Below, piece after piece: positions 8,365-17,898 of a stretch of DNA of 49,992 nucleotides. A program made the position numbers and the translations under genes. The stretch is from Syntrophomonadaceae bacterium (lineage in GTDB: Bacteria; Bacillota; Dethiobacteria; DTU022): positions 1-49,992 of the forward strand of contig PUKV01000252.1 in NCBI GenBank assembly GCA_003550645.1, read 5' to 3'. Position 1 is the stretch's first letter. Every line of letters starts with the position of its first letter. The notes below the pieces were generated by a model. It was not told where the DNA came from and searched no databases. It was given only the letters and a program-made list of their open reading frames with translations.

Positions 8365-9249
8365 TTAAAGCTGATCCGGAATTACTGCATCTTTTTCCAG
8401 GTTGCCGGTAAAAGCATTGACATAATAGTACTGATTATTGTCCAGCACGATCCGCCAGACCGGGGGGATCTCCCACTTTTCGGCATCATATTCCCCGCTA
8501 TAGTAACCAAGCTCAATTTGCTTAATAACTCTTTCCTCGCCACTGGGGCCAAGCTCTGAAACCAGGTTTTTCAACGCTTCTGCAGGTGAAATAACTTCCA
8601 TCTCCCGATGAGGACTCCGTTCAGCAGGTTCAAGCCAGTATATCTCGACAGCCTGAATATGATCATCTTTTAAGATTACCTTTAAATTTCCGGAAAATAC
8701 AGGAAGATCGCCCAACAGCTGATAATAATTGAGGGTCATACTGCCATCTTCCTTCTCTTCGAGGTAATTAAAATTAATCCCTTCGGGCAGCAACCCTTCT
8801 TCTTCCAGGAACACTTCTACCATTTCCTTTAATTCTCCCTGCTCAAGGGCGGATGCAGGCTCCTCCAGAGTTTCCCCTGCAGTGAAAAAAACCTGGAGCA
8901 AGCCGCTGCTATGAATAATTACCCGCATCTCTTCTGTCCTGTAATACGTTATATGTTCTGTTTTTTCAATTTGAACGCCGGTCTTTATCAGTTTGTATAG
9001 AAGATCATGTTTAATTTTCCAATCCGGGAATACGGTTATAAAATCACTGGTCCGGGTAGATCTATCAAATGAAGCATCAAGAGAATAATTGTTTGCAGCA
9101 AGCTTTTGCTCGGCCTCCCTGAGATCTTCGGCAGTAACGGCAACTTCCGTCAAACGCCCAAAATCGGGCCAAAAAAGTTGATAGCCCAAAAAGAAGTTTA
9201 ACCCGGTGAATGCAATAATGAGAATTAACTTGGCCCGGCCGAGGTTCAA
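8365..9249 (-). CDS. yycI: YycI-like regulatory protein of the WalRK system
   Basis: A 294-residue membrane-anchored extracytoplasmic protein. An N-terminal signal anchor (LILIIAFTGLNFFLGYQLFW, about residues 8-27) is followed by an extracellular YycI fold. In B. subtilis YycH and YycI bind WalK within the membrane and restrain its kinase activity. The assignment rests on position (walR-walK-yycH-yycI order), size, topology and the LGYQLFWPDFGRL-type anchor boundary. Overall sequence similarity is low, as is usual for this family. The start overlaps the yycH stop by 4 nt (ATGA), indicating translational coupling. Confidence 0.8.
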   Translation of the reverse strand: MNLGRAKLILIIAFTGLNFFLGYQLFWPDFGRLTEVAVTAEDLREAEQKLAANNYSLDASFDRSTRTSDFITVFPDWKIKHDLLYKLIKTGVQIEKTEHITYYRTEEMRVIIHSSGLLQVFFTAGETLEEPASALEQGELKEMVEVFLEEEGLLPEGINFNYLEEKEDGSMTLNYYQLLGDLPVFSGNLKVILKDDHIQAVEIYWLEPAERSPHREMEVISPAEALKNLVSELGPSGEERVIKQIELGYYSGEYDAEKWEIPPVWRIVLDNNQYYYVNAFTGNLEKDAVIPDQL

Positions 9250-10703
9250 ATTAAATCCTCCTCGTTGATGACTTCAAGTTTATCTGCTTTTAAGATGATT
9301 TCTTCGCCATTGATTTTAACCACCCAGACCGGTGTCCCCCTGGGAGATGCCTTCGACCCGGTAACAGCATAACTTAAATGCATGTCCTCCAGCCGCATCC
9401 TGGTAAGAAACCCTTCTGAGCGCTCCTTTAATTCTTCCACAGCCTTCGATAAGGCCTCGGACCAGTCAGCAACAATAATTTTCTCCTTATCAGCCCCTAG
9501 AATAAGCTCATCGGCTGCTGCTTCAGCTGCCCCTGCCGGCTTGAAAAGGAACCGGGTAAAATGAAACAGCCCCAGATCATTAAACATAATCCTGGTTGGC
9601 TGCCCGCTAATAAGGGGGTAACCATTAAGATAAATTTTCCACTCAGCTTCGTAAAAGAATTTACCCCCCCGGCTTTCCAGGCCAACACTCTCCAGGCGCA
9701 GGTTATCAGGCCAACCGCCGTGATAGCTGATCAAACTGCTGCTGCTGCGCAGCGCTTCACTATACGATACTGCTGTTTGTCCTTCCTCCAGCCGGGGATA
9801 AGAATATTCAAAACCGAGATCACTCAGGCGAAGTCCCTTTTCACCATCGGTATAAAGCCGACCACCATCCCTTTCTTCAATGACACGGGCCAGGTTATAA
9901 TCTACAAAAAAGGTCTTCAACAATAACTCTTGATCGAGGTTTTCTGCCTCCAGGCTTACTCTTTTCATCACCCTCTCATCGCGGGGCACATAAATTGGAT
10001 TTACAATATCTAGATCCAATTCCAGTTCATCCAAAACAGACCCTGGATCAAAATAACCGGGATCGCGATCATTGTCTTCAGTTGCTTCCTCCTCTGCTTC
10101 CTCTTCCTTTTCTTGCAAAACAGATTCCGGACCAAGATAACCGTAAGCAGGCTCACTACCTGCAGTTAATTCTTCCATAACACCTGTTAACTTACCCACT
10201 CTTTCTTCTCCAACAGGTAAATATTTTTTACCCTCGTCAACCGGGCTTACAACCAACCAGTATGAATCTTCCAGGCAGTATAAGTCCAATCCTTCAATGC
10301 CGCTACCTGAAAGCCCTGATAACCAGGGCATTTCAATACCGGTAGGAAGGGGGGGGTCAAAATTTGCGCTCATGCACATAATCGCTTCCTCGGGCGGCGC
10401 ATTTTGAGAGTCGGTAGAAAAATTATTATCTATATTTTGCAGCAGGGCGGATAACTTATCCCAAATCTTCTCATAACCAGGAGCACCTTTTCTATATAAA
10501 TGAGCACCCTCTTCACAAGAGATTACAATGCGCCCGGGAACAATGACATCTTCAAGCGGCCTGGGTGCTTCCACTTCTACCTGTTCATAAACATCATCAG
10601 CAACCAGTTCGGCCGGCTTTTGTCCGTACCATAGCTGATAAGTCAAAAACAGGCTCAACCCGATCAAGACAAGCAGCAGAAGAGTTTTAAACTGCTCAAC
10701 CAT
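9246..10703 (-). CDS. yycH: YycH-like regulatory protein of the WalRK system
   Basis: A 485-residue protein with one N-terminal transmembrane anchor (LLLLVLIGLSLFLTYQLWYGQKP, about residues 8-30) and a large extracytoplasmic domain. It is the second WalK-restraining partner. The ATG directly follows the walK stop codon (TAGATG), and its own stop overlaps yycI. An acidic insertion rich in Glu/Asp (EKEEEAEEEATEDNDRD, about residues 197-213) separates two folded lobes and looks like a flexible linker, which is unusual relative to the Bacillus proteins as I know them. The identification is mostly by context plus topology. Confidence 0.8.
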   Translation of the reverse strand: MVEQFKTLLLLVLIGLSLFLTYQLWYGQKPAELVADDVYEQVEVEAPRPLEDVIVPGRIVISCEEGAHLYRKGAPGYEKIWDKLSALLQNIDNNFSTDSQNAPPEEAIMCMSANFDPPLPTGIEMPWLSGLSGSGIEGLDLYCLEDSYWLVVSPVDEGKKYLPVGEERVGKLTGVMEELTAGSEPAYGYLGPESVLQEKEEEAEEEATEDNDRDPGYFDPGSVLDELELDLDIVNPIYVPRDERVMKRVSLEAENLDQELLLKTFFVDYNLARVIEERDGGRLYTDGEKGLRLSDLGFEYSYPRLEEGQTAVSYSEALRSSSSLISYHGGWPDNLRLESVGLESRGGKFFYEAEWKIYLNGYPLISGQPTRIMFNDLGLFHFTRFLFKPAGAAEAAADELILGADKEKIIVADWSEALSKAVEELKERSEGFLTRMRLEDMHLSYAVTGSKASPRGTPVWVVKINGEEIILKADKLEVINEEDLI

Positions 10704-12494
10704 CTAATTTCCCTCCTCCAAAGCTGCAGCAGGCAGGGTAAAAGATACCGTGGTTCCTTCACCGGCTGAGCTTTCAATCCATATTTTCCCTTCATGGGCT
10801 TCAATTATTTTACGGGCTATGGACAAACCCAGGCCGGTTCCACCGTAATCACGGCTGCGGGTTTTTTCAACCCGGTAAAACCTTTCAAAAATCCGGGGCA
10901 GCTCTTCTTCACTAATCCCGCTGCCGGTATCCTCTATGACCACTTTGACCTGGTGATCCTCTTTTTCGGCTTTAACAAGGACTTCCCCATCAGGCGGGGT
11001 ATATTTAAGAGCATTATTCAAAAGGTTGGCCAGAACCCGCATTACTTTATCCCTATCAGCTAAAGCCCTGGGAAAATCGGGTTCAATCAGTACATATACC
11101 GGGGGCAGTTCTTCTTTCAGCTTTTGCCTGGCCTGCCCGATCGCTTCTAGTGCCATGTTCCTTAAATCAACCTCGGTTTTTTTCCAGTCCACCCGGTTGG
11201 AATCCATCTGGGATAAAACCAGCAGGTCTTTCACCATGCTGACCATTCTTTCTGTTTCCCTGGCCAGAACATTCAAAAAGCGGGTGCGCGCTTCCGGTTC
11301 TTCTGCCGCTCCATCAAGCAAGGTTTCTACATAACTTTTTACTGTGGCCAGGGGCGTCCTCAATTCGTGGGACACATCGGCAACAAATTCCTCCTGGCGG
11401 CGGGTCAGTTCTCTTTCCCTGGTGATATCATGCAGAACAATCAAAGTTCCGTCAAGCTTACCCTTGTCCACCTTAAACGGCGCGATTTTTACCAGCATTG
11501 TACAATCCGGATCCTGGCTGGAGATTTCCGCGGTTAAAGGTTCCTGCTTGCGGACAAAACGACGGGTAGCTTCCGAGCCAATCAGGCTCCTCAACAGCCC
11601 AAAACCGGAACGGTTATATGCCGGAACTTTCAAGGTTAGGTTTTTAAGCAGGCGGCGGGCGGAGGGATTGATCTGGATTAAGTGACCCTTCCCGTTAAGT
11701 GCGGCCACACCGTCGCTCATATTGTTGATTATGGCTTCAACCTTGTTTTTTTCTGTAGACATTTCATTAATGGTATGGCTAAGGCGTTCTGCAAGGTAGT
11801 TAAATGTTTCTCCCAGCCGACCAATTTCATCGGAAGCCTGGACTTCTATTTTGCGGGAGAAATCACCTCCGGCCATCTCGTGGGCCTGGCCGGTAACTTC
11901 CTTGATCGGCAGTGTAATGGTCCTGGTTAAAACAATCCCCAGCAAAAAACTGACTGCCAGGGCCAAACCTACCCCGCTGAGCAGGAGAGTCTTCACCTCA
12001 CCAAGGGTATCGTCTACTGATTTTAATGATCCGCTTAAATAAATCACCCCGATTATCCTCTGGTTATTTTCAATCGGGTAGGCCATATAGTAACGGCGCT
12101 CTTCATTGACCGGGTCATAGCGCATGTTGTCGCTGAGATTTCCGGCCAGGGCCCTGGTGATCTCATCGCGAATCAGGCGATGCCCCACATTGGCCTGGCT
12201 GCCTGAAGTCCCCACGATCTGGGCATAGTTATCCAGGACAATTATTTCCATTTCATGCAGGTCCCTGAACTCTCTTGCCAGCCGGACAGTATCTTCAGCC
12301 CACTCTTCCCCTTCGCCAAAGCCCGGCTTAATAAAAGCTGAAAGCAACCGGGCCTGGTTTTCAAGATTTTCCTTGTAATTGCTGAGATAATACTGCTCCA
12401 AAGACTGGACCAGGTAAACACTGATCAGTTGTAAGGAGAACAGGATCAGCATCAGGTAGATAAAAATAATTTTCCACTGGAGGCTGTTAAAAAT
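10704..12494 (-). CDS. walK: Sensor histidine kinase WalK (probable AUU start)
   Basis: A 596-residue kinase if started at ATT 12494. Domains are TM1 (QWKIIFIYLMLILFSLQLISVYLV), an extracellular PAS-like domain, TM2 (LLLSGVGLALAVSFLLGIVLTR), HAMP, a cytoplasmic PAS, HisKA with phospho-acceptor His in FVADVSHELRTPLATV, and HATPase_c with NLLNNALKYTPPDG, VEDTGSGISEEELPRIFERFYR and GGTGLGLSIARKI. The ORF track begins at ATG 12452, inside TM1. Family-conserved residues (FNSLQWKIIFIYL) continue in frame upstream with no ATG, GTG or TTG before a stop. A candidate AUU lies 1 nt after the walR stop. WalK phosphorylates WalR to control essential autolysins. Confidence 0.93.
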   Translation of the reverse strand: MFNSLQWKIIFIYLMLILFSLQLISVYLVQSLEQYYLSNYKENLENQARLLSAFIKPGFGEGEEWAEDTVRLAREFRDLHEMEIIVLDNYAQIVGTSGSQANVGHRLIRDEITRALAGNLSDNMRYDPVNEERRYYMAYPIENNQRIIGVIYLSGSLKSVDDTLGEVKTLLLSGVGLALAVSFLLGIVLTRTITLPIKEVTGQAHEMAGGDFSRKIEVQASDEIGRLGETFNYLAERLSHTINEMSTEKNKVEAIINNMSDGVAALNGKGHLIQINPSARRLLKNLTLKVPAYNRSGFGLLRSLIGSEATRRFVRKQEPLTAEISSQDPDCTMLVKIAPFKVDKGKLDGTLIVLHDITRERELTRRQEEFVADVSHELRTPLATVKSYVETLLDGAAEEPEARTRFLNVLARETERMVSMVKDLLVLSQMDSNRVDWKKTEVDLRNMALEAIGQARQKLKEELPPVYVLIEPDFPRALADRDKVMRVLANLLNNALKYTPPDGEVLVKAEKEDHQVKVVIEDTGSGISEEELPRIFERFYRVEKTRSRDYGGTGLGLSIARKIIEAHEGKIWIESSAGEGTTVSFTLPAAALEEGN

Positions 12495-12495
12495 A

Positions 12496-13191
12496 TTAAA
12501 GCGACCTAAAATAGTAACCGACGCCCCTTTTTGTTTTTATATACTCAGGTTGGGCGGGATCTTGCTCCAGTTTTTCGCGAAGCCTCCTGATGGTTACATC
12601 AACGGTCCGATCATCTCCAATGTAATCGTAACCCCAGACCTGGTCTAAAAGCTGTTCCCGGCTGAAAACAAATCCAGGCTTCGTGATCATGTAAACTAAA
12701 AGGGTGTACTCGCGCAGGGTTAAATCAATCGCTTTCCCTAGATTATAAACCTGCATTTCGTTTTGATCTACAGTAATGGTGCCAACCATGATCTCATTTT
12801 TGGTGCCATCAGGTTGAAGTTGTTCTGATGTACTGCGCCTTAGAAGCGCTTTGACCCGGGCAGACACTTCACGAGCGCTAAAGGGTTTTGTAACGTAATC
12901 GTCCGCACCCAGTTCCAATCCCAGGACTTTGTCCATTTCCATCTCCTTTGCTGTTAACATAATTATGGGAATATCCGATTGGGAACGAATTTCACGGCAC
13001 ACAGTAAACCCGTCCTTCTGGGGGAGCATTATATCTAAAACTATTAAGCTGGGCTGTTCGGTATTGACAATTTTAAGGGCTTCTTCGCCATCAAAAGCAG
13101 TTATGACATTATAACCTTCCTTTTCAAGATTATATTGCAGTATTTCCACTATTGGCCTTTCATCATCCACTACCAGGATCGTTGCAGGCAT
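12496..13191 (-). CDS. walR: Response regulator WalR (YycF)
   Basis: A 231-residue OmpR/PhoB-family regulator. The receiver domain (about 1-115) carries the acidic pair VVDDE, the phospho-acceptor Asp in LIVLDIMLPQKDG, the conserved Thr in IIMLTAKEME, and the Lys in DDYVTKPFSAREV. The C-terminal winged-helix DNA-binding domain ends with REQLLDQVWGYDYIGDDRTVDVTIRRLREKLE and TKRGVGYYF, characteristic of WalR. I prefer ATG 13191 over the GTG at 13200 because GGGGTGG then sits 5 nt upstream. WalR is normally essential and controls cell-wall hydrolases. It heads the walR-walK-yycH-yycI-murA cluster. Confidence 0.95.
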   Translation of the reverse strand: MPATILVVDDERPIVEILQYNLEKEGYNVITAFDGEEALKIVNTEQPSLIVLDIMLPQKDGFTVCREIRSQSDIPIIMLTAKEMEMDKVLGLELGADDYVTKPFSAREVSARVKALLRRSTSEQLQPDGTKNEIMVGTITVDQNEMQVYNLGKAIDLTLREYTLLVYMITKPGFVFSREQLLDQVWGYDYIGDDRTVDVTIRRLREKLEQDPAQPEYIKTKRGVGYYFRSL

Positions 13192-13324
13192 ATTGACCAC
13201 CCCATCTTTTTAGTAAACATAAAACTTCGCTTTTTAGCAAATAAATCCTTCATAAGATCGCCTAAAAAAAGCCGGACCTTAGAATAATCGTCATATTATT
13301 GAACATTTAAGGAAGAAAAACTAA

Positions 13325-14803
13325 TCAAGGTCTAAAAAAGCGCAGGGGATCTACCGGTTTATGTTGATAGTAGGCTCGCCATTCTCCGCTTCCATCATCA
13401 CGCCTGACTTCAAAATGCAGGTGCGGTCCGGTTGAACGACCCGTGGAGCCAACCCTGGCAATGACATCACCCTGCTTAACTGTTGCTCCTTTTTTAACCA
13501 GATTAACCTGGTTATGTAAGTAAAGGGTCCAGTAATTGCCATGGTAGACAATAATATAATTACCCTGCGAACCGCCAAAACCGGAATACCAGACAACTCC
13601 GCTATCGGCAGCAAGGATGTTGGTGCCGGGCTTGGCGTCGATATCAATCCCGGTATGCCATGAACTGAATCCCCTGCCTGGAGTTACCTCACCACCGCCC
13701 TCAACCGGCCAAATAAACTGTCCGGTGCCCCTGGAAGGCACCTGTGCCGTCCCCTGGATTTCTAACTGGGTAACAGGCTCCCTGATCATCCTTTCGCTTA
13801 CTGCGACCCTGTCTACCTCATTACCATTTATCCGGGTCAAATGATATACTGTTTCTTTCCTGCCATCCTGGCCGGGAGTGGCAACCCTGGTTTGAACTAC
13901 CCACATCTCCTCGTCATATTCAATTTCTAGATCATGATGAACTATTTCTGTAACGACAAGCTCTTCAACAGTCTTTACATTAACACCGGCACTGATTAAT
14001 TCATAGTCGAGACCATAGCCCTGGCTGCCGCCAGGGAAGTTTGGTATATTTGAACCGGGAGTGACGTAAACGGATGGCTGATGGTGGCCGGCAAAACTAA
14101 ACGTATTAGCCTGGGACCAGATGTCAGTGGCAATATTTCGATCGGTCTCATTATTGACGAGCAGAGCAATGACCTCTTCACTGCCAAACAAATCCCTGGG
14201 AGCTGCCTCACAGGTCCTGAGAGACAAATCTTCAACCACAGAAACATCGATAATCCTGTTCATCCTGCTTTCATTTAAGTAGGCATTCTCAAAATATTCA
14301 AGCACATCTTCCAACACTTTCTTGGACGCAACCGGAACCAGGGGCTTATCGTCGATCATGAGCAGGTATGCGTCGGTTAAAAAAGTGATCTCCTGCCTGA
14401 TTGTTTCCTCGACGGAGCGGGGATCTGGAATTGTTTCAGGCCGGTAATCTTTCACCAGCCTAATTCTATTCTCGGGCGCCACTACCATACCATAATAATC
14501 ATAAAACCGCCCGGTTAATTCATCAATCAGGTTTTCTACCTGTTTAACATCCCTGACAGCCCCGATTTCCCTTCCATCAAATATAACTATATATACATAA
14601 TTGCTGAAATAACCATGCAAGACCAGGGCCGCAATCAGGATAAAAGATGAGGCAGCAATGAAAGATGAAGCTCTAATCCCCTTTTTTTTAATCAAGGAAA
14701 TAATGTTCTTGATATTACAGATTACTAATTGAAGAAAACCTTTCTGGTTTTTCAGTTTCGGCTTTTTGCCTGCAGGGACAGTTGGGACTGACCAGGATTT
14801 CAT
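13325..14803 (-). CDS. Membrane-anchored M23 peptidase with G5 domain
   Basis: A 492-residue cell-wall endopeptidase. An N-terminal basic region precedes a transmembrane anchor at about residues 45-67 (SSFIAASSFILIAALVLHGYF). A central region is followed by a G5 domain (about 285-360, VVTEIVHHDLEIEYDEE to VTQLEIQGT) and a C-terminal LytM/M23 domain (about 370-490). The zinc motif is complete: HTGIDID and GPHLHFEVR. It probably cleaves peptide cross-bridges of peptidoglycan, a plausible WalR target by analogy, since the walRK operon lies immediately downstream. GAGAGG 7 nt before ATG 14803 supports the start. Confidence 0.9.
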   Translation of the reverse strand: MKSWSVPTVPAGKKPKLKNQKGFLQLVICNIKNIISLIKKKGIRASSFIAASSFILIAALVLHGYFSNYVYIVIFDGREIGAVRDVKQVENLIDELTGRFYDYYGMVVAPENRIRLVKDYRPETIPDPRSVEETIRQEITFLTDAYLLMIDDKPLVPVASKKVLEDVLEYFENAYLNESRMNRIIDVSVVEDLSLRTCEAAPRDLFGSEEVIALLVNNETDRNIATDIWSQANTFSFAGHHQPSVYVTPGSNIPNFPGGSQGYGLDYELISAGVNVKTVEELVVTEIVHHDLEIEYDEEMWVVQTRVATPGQDGRKETVYHLTRINGNEVDRVAVSERMIREPVTQLEIQGTAQVPSRGTGQFIWPVEGGGEVTPGRGFSSWHTGIDIDAKPGTNILAADSGVVWYSGFGGSQGNYIIVYHGNYWTLYLHNQVNLVKKGATVKQGDVIARVGSTGRSTGPHLHFEVRRDDGSGEWRAYYQHKPVDPLRFFRP

Positions 14804-14911
14804 TTGATTGTTCCTCTCTGCAATGCCGACGCTATGATGCCCAGGCCTGTTAATAACTACCTACATGTAACTACTAAAGTCTAGCCCGCTGGTTAACAGA
14901 AGGCGTTTCCT

Positions 14912-14990
14912 CACGAACCGATCCCACAGCGCCGCTTATCATTAAATAACAAGGGCAAAACAGGGGCAACAGGCTGAGTAGTTACACATA
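14912..14990. repeat. Degenerate dispersed repeat (copy A)
   Basis: This intergenic segment shares a gapped match with 41079-41140: CGAACCG, then CGCCGCTTA.CATT, AACAAGG, AAAACAGG and CTGA.TAGTT. The match was made by eye. Copy A has extra bases (GGGCAACA) before CTGA. It lies in the 282-bp gap upstream of the M23/G5 peptidase and downstream of the FAD oxidoreductase. It has no coding potential. It may be a decayed mobile or REP-type element. Confidence 0.5.
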
Positions 14991-15085
14991 CGTTAACATT
15001 TGAACACACCACATAAAAGCAACAACCGGGTAAATAATTCGCCATTTATTTCAATTCTCCTGCTCCCTGTACTTACAAGCTCCGG

Positions 15086-16483
15086 TCATTGCCCGGCGTT
15101 CAACCGGCTAACTATTTCCTTTGCTGCCAGCATACCTGTTGCAGAAGATTGAATCAGACCCCTGGTGATACCGGCTCCGTCTCCAACGGCGAAAAGATTA
15201 TCAATACCGGTTTCAAGAACGCTGCTCAAGCACAGTCTGAATGAATAGAACTTAACCTCCACTCCATACAAAAGGGTGTGCCTGGAGTTTACACCGGGGG
15301 CCACTTTATCCAGGGCCTCCAGCATCTCAATTATTGCGAGGAGATAGCGGTAGGGAAGGACCAGACTCAAATCCCCGGGTGTGGCTTCTTTCAGGGTGGG
15401 CTGGACAAGGCCTCGCTTAATCCGCTCCGGGGTAGACCTCCGCCCCTTGAGCAAGTCACCGAGGCGCTGAATAATTACACCGTCTCCGAGCATGTTGGCC
15501 AGGCTGGCAATGTAGCGTCCATAACGAATCGGTTCGGAAAATGGCTCTGTGAAAGTCTTGCTGACCAGCAGCGCAAAGTTGGTATTTTCAGTTTTGCTTG
15601 TGGAAAAACTGTGCCCGTTCACCGTCAGCAAGCCATCATTATTTTCAGTAACCACCACCCCGTAGGGATTCATACAGAAAGTGCGGATCCGATCATCAAA
15701 CTGGCTGGTAAAATATACAAGCTTGGATTCATAGATTTTAGCGGTAACCTCCTCCATAATCACCGCCGGGATCTCAACCCGCACCCCGATATCAACAGGG
15801 TTGTTGAATCCCTTTAAGCCCAGTTTATTAGCCTGCCCGTAAATCCATTCGGCACCGACCCTCCCGGGTCCGCAAACTACATAATTTGCTTTAATATCTT
15901 CACCGGATGCAAGCCTAACCCCTACAATACGGCCATCCCGGTGTAGAAGCTCTTCAACAGTTGTGTTCATCATAATATCAACCCTGCTTTTAAGGGCTTC
16001 CTGCATCTTCTCAAGGATACCGTAACAATTTTCAGTTCCCAGGTGCCTGATTTTTGCCGGTATTAAACTGAGGCCGGCAGCTGCTGAAAGGCGCTCCATT
16101 TTCTTAATCGCTTCAGTGTCCGTTCCAAAAACTGCATCAGGAGCTCCAAAGGAAAGGTAGGTCCGGTCAACCTCATCAATCATTTCCTCAACCACGCTGC
16201 GCTCGACATATTCATCCAGCAAACCACCAAAAGCCGGGGTCAGGGTCAGTTTGCCATCGCTGAATGCACCGGCGCCACCCCAACCGCAGGTAATAGCGCA
16301 GGGATCGCAGCGCAGGCACCGGCCATATTCTTTCTGGGTTTTACAGTTGCGCTTTTCCAGGGGTGCGCCTTTATCGATCATCAATACCCGGACCCTGCTT
16401 TTAGCAGTTAATTCCATGGCCGCGAAGATGCCGGCCGGACCGGCTCCAACTATAATGACATCATAACTGCGGTTTGAATGCAT
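15086..16483 (-). CDS. FAD-dependent oxidoreductase (COG2509-like dehydrogenase)
   Basis: A 465-residue flavoprotein. The N-terminal Rossmann FAD motif VIIVGAGPAGIFAAMEL is followed by a cysteine-rich segment RCLRCDPCAITCGWGGAGAFSDGK, which marks the uncharacterised NAD(P)/FAD-dependent dehydrogenase group COG2509. A second FAD contact, NLFAVGDGAGITRGL, lies near the C-terminus. The substrate is unknown, and the clustered cysteines could be redox-active or bind a cofactor. ATG 16483 is chosen over the ORF-track start because AAGGGTGAG precedes it closely. It follows dnaB by 41 bp and is probably the last gene of the rplI-dnaB transcript. Confidence 0.82.
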   Translation of the reverse strand: MHSNRSYDVIIVGAGPAGIFAAMELTAKSRVRVLMIDKGAPLEKRNCKTQKEYGRCLRCDPCAITCGWGGAGAFSDGKLTLTPAFGGLLDEYVERSVVEEMIDEVDRTYLSFGAPDAVFGTDTEAIKKMERLSAAAGLSLIPAKIRHLGTENCYGILEKMQEALKSRVDIMMNTTVEELLHRDGRIVGVRLASGEDIKANYVVCGPGRVGAEWIYGQANKLGLKGFNNPVDIGVRVEIPAVIMEEVTAKIYESKLVYFTSQFDDRIRTFCMNPYGVVVTENNDGLLTVNGHSFSTSKTENTNFALLVSKTFTEPFSEPIRYGRYIASLANMLGDGVIIQRLGDLLKGRRSTPERIKRGLVQPTLKEATPGDLSLVLPYRYLLAIIEMLEALDKVAPGVNSRHTLLYGVEVKFYSFRLCLSSVLETGIDNLFAVGDGAGITRGLIQSSATGMLAAKEIVSRLNAGQ

Positions 16484-16524
16484 TGTCTCACCCTTCATTA
16501 TCCGATGGCTCTGTTGCGATTGTC

Positions 16525-17871
16525 TCAACCTTCTTGACCGGATGGCTCTCTTGTGATGTTGGCAAACTTTGTATAGCGATCAAGAAAATATAGTTCAACC
16601 AGGCCTGTCGGCCCATTACGCTTCTTGGCAATACTGATTTCGGCAATGTTGCCCTTATCAGATTCTTTGTGATAGTACGCTTCCCGGTAGATAAACATAA
16701 CCACGTCTGCATTAGCCTCTATACCGCCCGATTCCATTAAGTCACTGAGGATAGGCCGCCGGTCGGGCCTTTTTTCTACGGCCCGGCTGAGCTGAGACAG
16801 GGCCAGGACCGGGACATTAAGTTCCTTGGCCAGAGCTTTCAGGGCCCGGGAGATCTCAGAAAGTTCCTGCTGGCGGCTTTCTGAACGGCTAAAACCGCGC
16901 ATTAGCTGCAGGTAGTCAACAAATATTGCACTGAGTCCTTTTTCCGCCTTCAGCCTTCTTGCCTTGGCCCTGACTTCCATTACGGAGAGGGAAGCGCTGT
17001 CATCAATAAAAAGCGGTGAATCACTAAGCGGTCCCACCGCCCTGGTCAATTTTTGCCATTCCGCCTGTGATAAAAAGCCGCGGCGCATATTCTGGGCATC
17101 TATCTGCGCTTCAGCACACAGCAGCCGCTGGGCTAACTGTTCCCTGGACATTTCCATGCTGAAAAAAGCAGTTGGCATTTTGTCATTAACCGCAACCTGC
17201 TGGGCAATGTTCAAGGCAAATGTGGTTTTCCCCATACTGGGGCGGGCGGCAACAATAATCAGGTCTGAGTTCTGGAGTCCGAAACACATCCGGTCAAGAT
17301 CAGCAAACCCGGTCGGGAGACCTGTCACACCTTTTTTCTCATCATATAGTTTTTCAATGCGGTCAAAAGTCTGAACCAGTACATCTTTTAAAGGGGCAAA
17401 GCTTTGATGCTTGCCCCGGGTCCCTATTTCAAAGATCAGCCTTTCCGCTTCATCTAAGAATTCATCTACATTGTGCGGGGCTTCAAAGCTGCGGGTAACA
17501 ATTTCTGTAGCAGCCTGGATCAAAGAGCGCAGGATAGATTTCTCCCTGACAATCTGTGAATGATACTGAACATTTGCCGCAGTAGGAACTGAATTGGCTA
17601 GAGTAACCAGATAAGAGCGTCCGCCAATATCTTCCAGGCACTGGTTGCGTTGCAGCTCTTCTGACAGGGTGACCAGGTCGACAGGCTCGCCCTTTTCACT
17701 CAATGAAAGAATGGCAGAAAAAATTTTTTGATGGGCAGTGCTATAAAAGTCCTGGTCTGACAGAACCTCTGCGGCTGAGAAAATCGCCTCCTTATCAAGC
17801 ATCATCGAGCCGAGTACAGATTGTTCGGCCTCTTTGCTTTGGGGCGGAACCCTATCGCTGATTACAGCCAA
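16525..17871 (-). CDS. dnaB: Replicative DNA helicase DnaB (B. subtilis DnaC)
   Basis: This 448-residue hexameric 5'-3' helicase unwinds the replication fork. It has a DnaB N-terminal helical domain (PPQSKEAEQSVLGSMMLDKEA) and a RecA-like C-terminal domain with Walker A RPSMGKTTFALN, Walker B LSAIFVDYLQLMRG, and the arginine-finger region DLMESGGIEANADVVMFIYREAYY. Its length is normal for the family. No intein is present. It lies 27 bp after rplI, the order seen in many Firmicutes. Confidence 0.96.
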   Translation of the reverse strand: MAVISDRVPPQSKEAEQSVLGSMMLDKEAIFSAAEVLSDQDFYSTAHQKIFSAILSLSEKGEPVDLVTLSEELQRNQCLEDIGGRSYLVTLANSVPTAANVQYHSQIVREKSILRSLIQAATEIVTRSFEAPHNVDEFLDEAERLIFEIGTRGKHQSFAPLKDVLVQTFDRIEKLYDEKKGVTGLPTGFADLDRMCFGLQNSDLIIVAARPSMGKTTFALNIAQQVAVNDKMPTAFFSMEMSREQLAQRLLCAEAQIDAQNMRRGFLSQAEWQKLTRAVGPLSDSPLFIDDSASLSVMEVRAKARRLKAEKGLSAIFVDYLQLMRGFSRSESRQQELSEISRALKALAKELNVPVLALSQLSRAVEKRPDRRPILSDLMESGGIEANADVVMFIYREAYYHKESDKGNIAEISIAKKRNGPTGLVELYFLDRYTKFANITREPSGQEG

Positions 17872-17898
17872 TTTAAACTGCCTCCTTTCAGTAGAAAA

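Noticed and set aside
15278-15817. 179-aa plus-strand ORF
   Set aside because: It lies wholly within the FAD-dependent oxidoreductase on the other strand and shows no family motifs; a shadow ORF.
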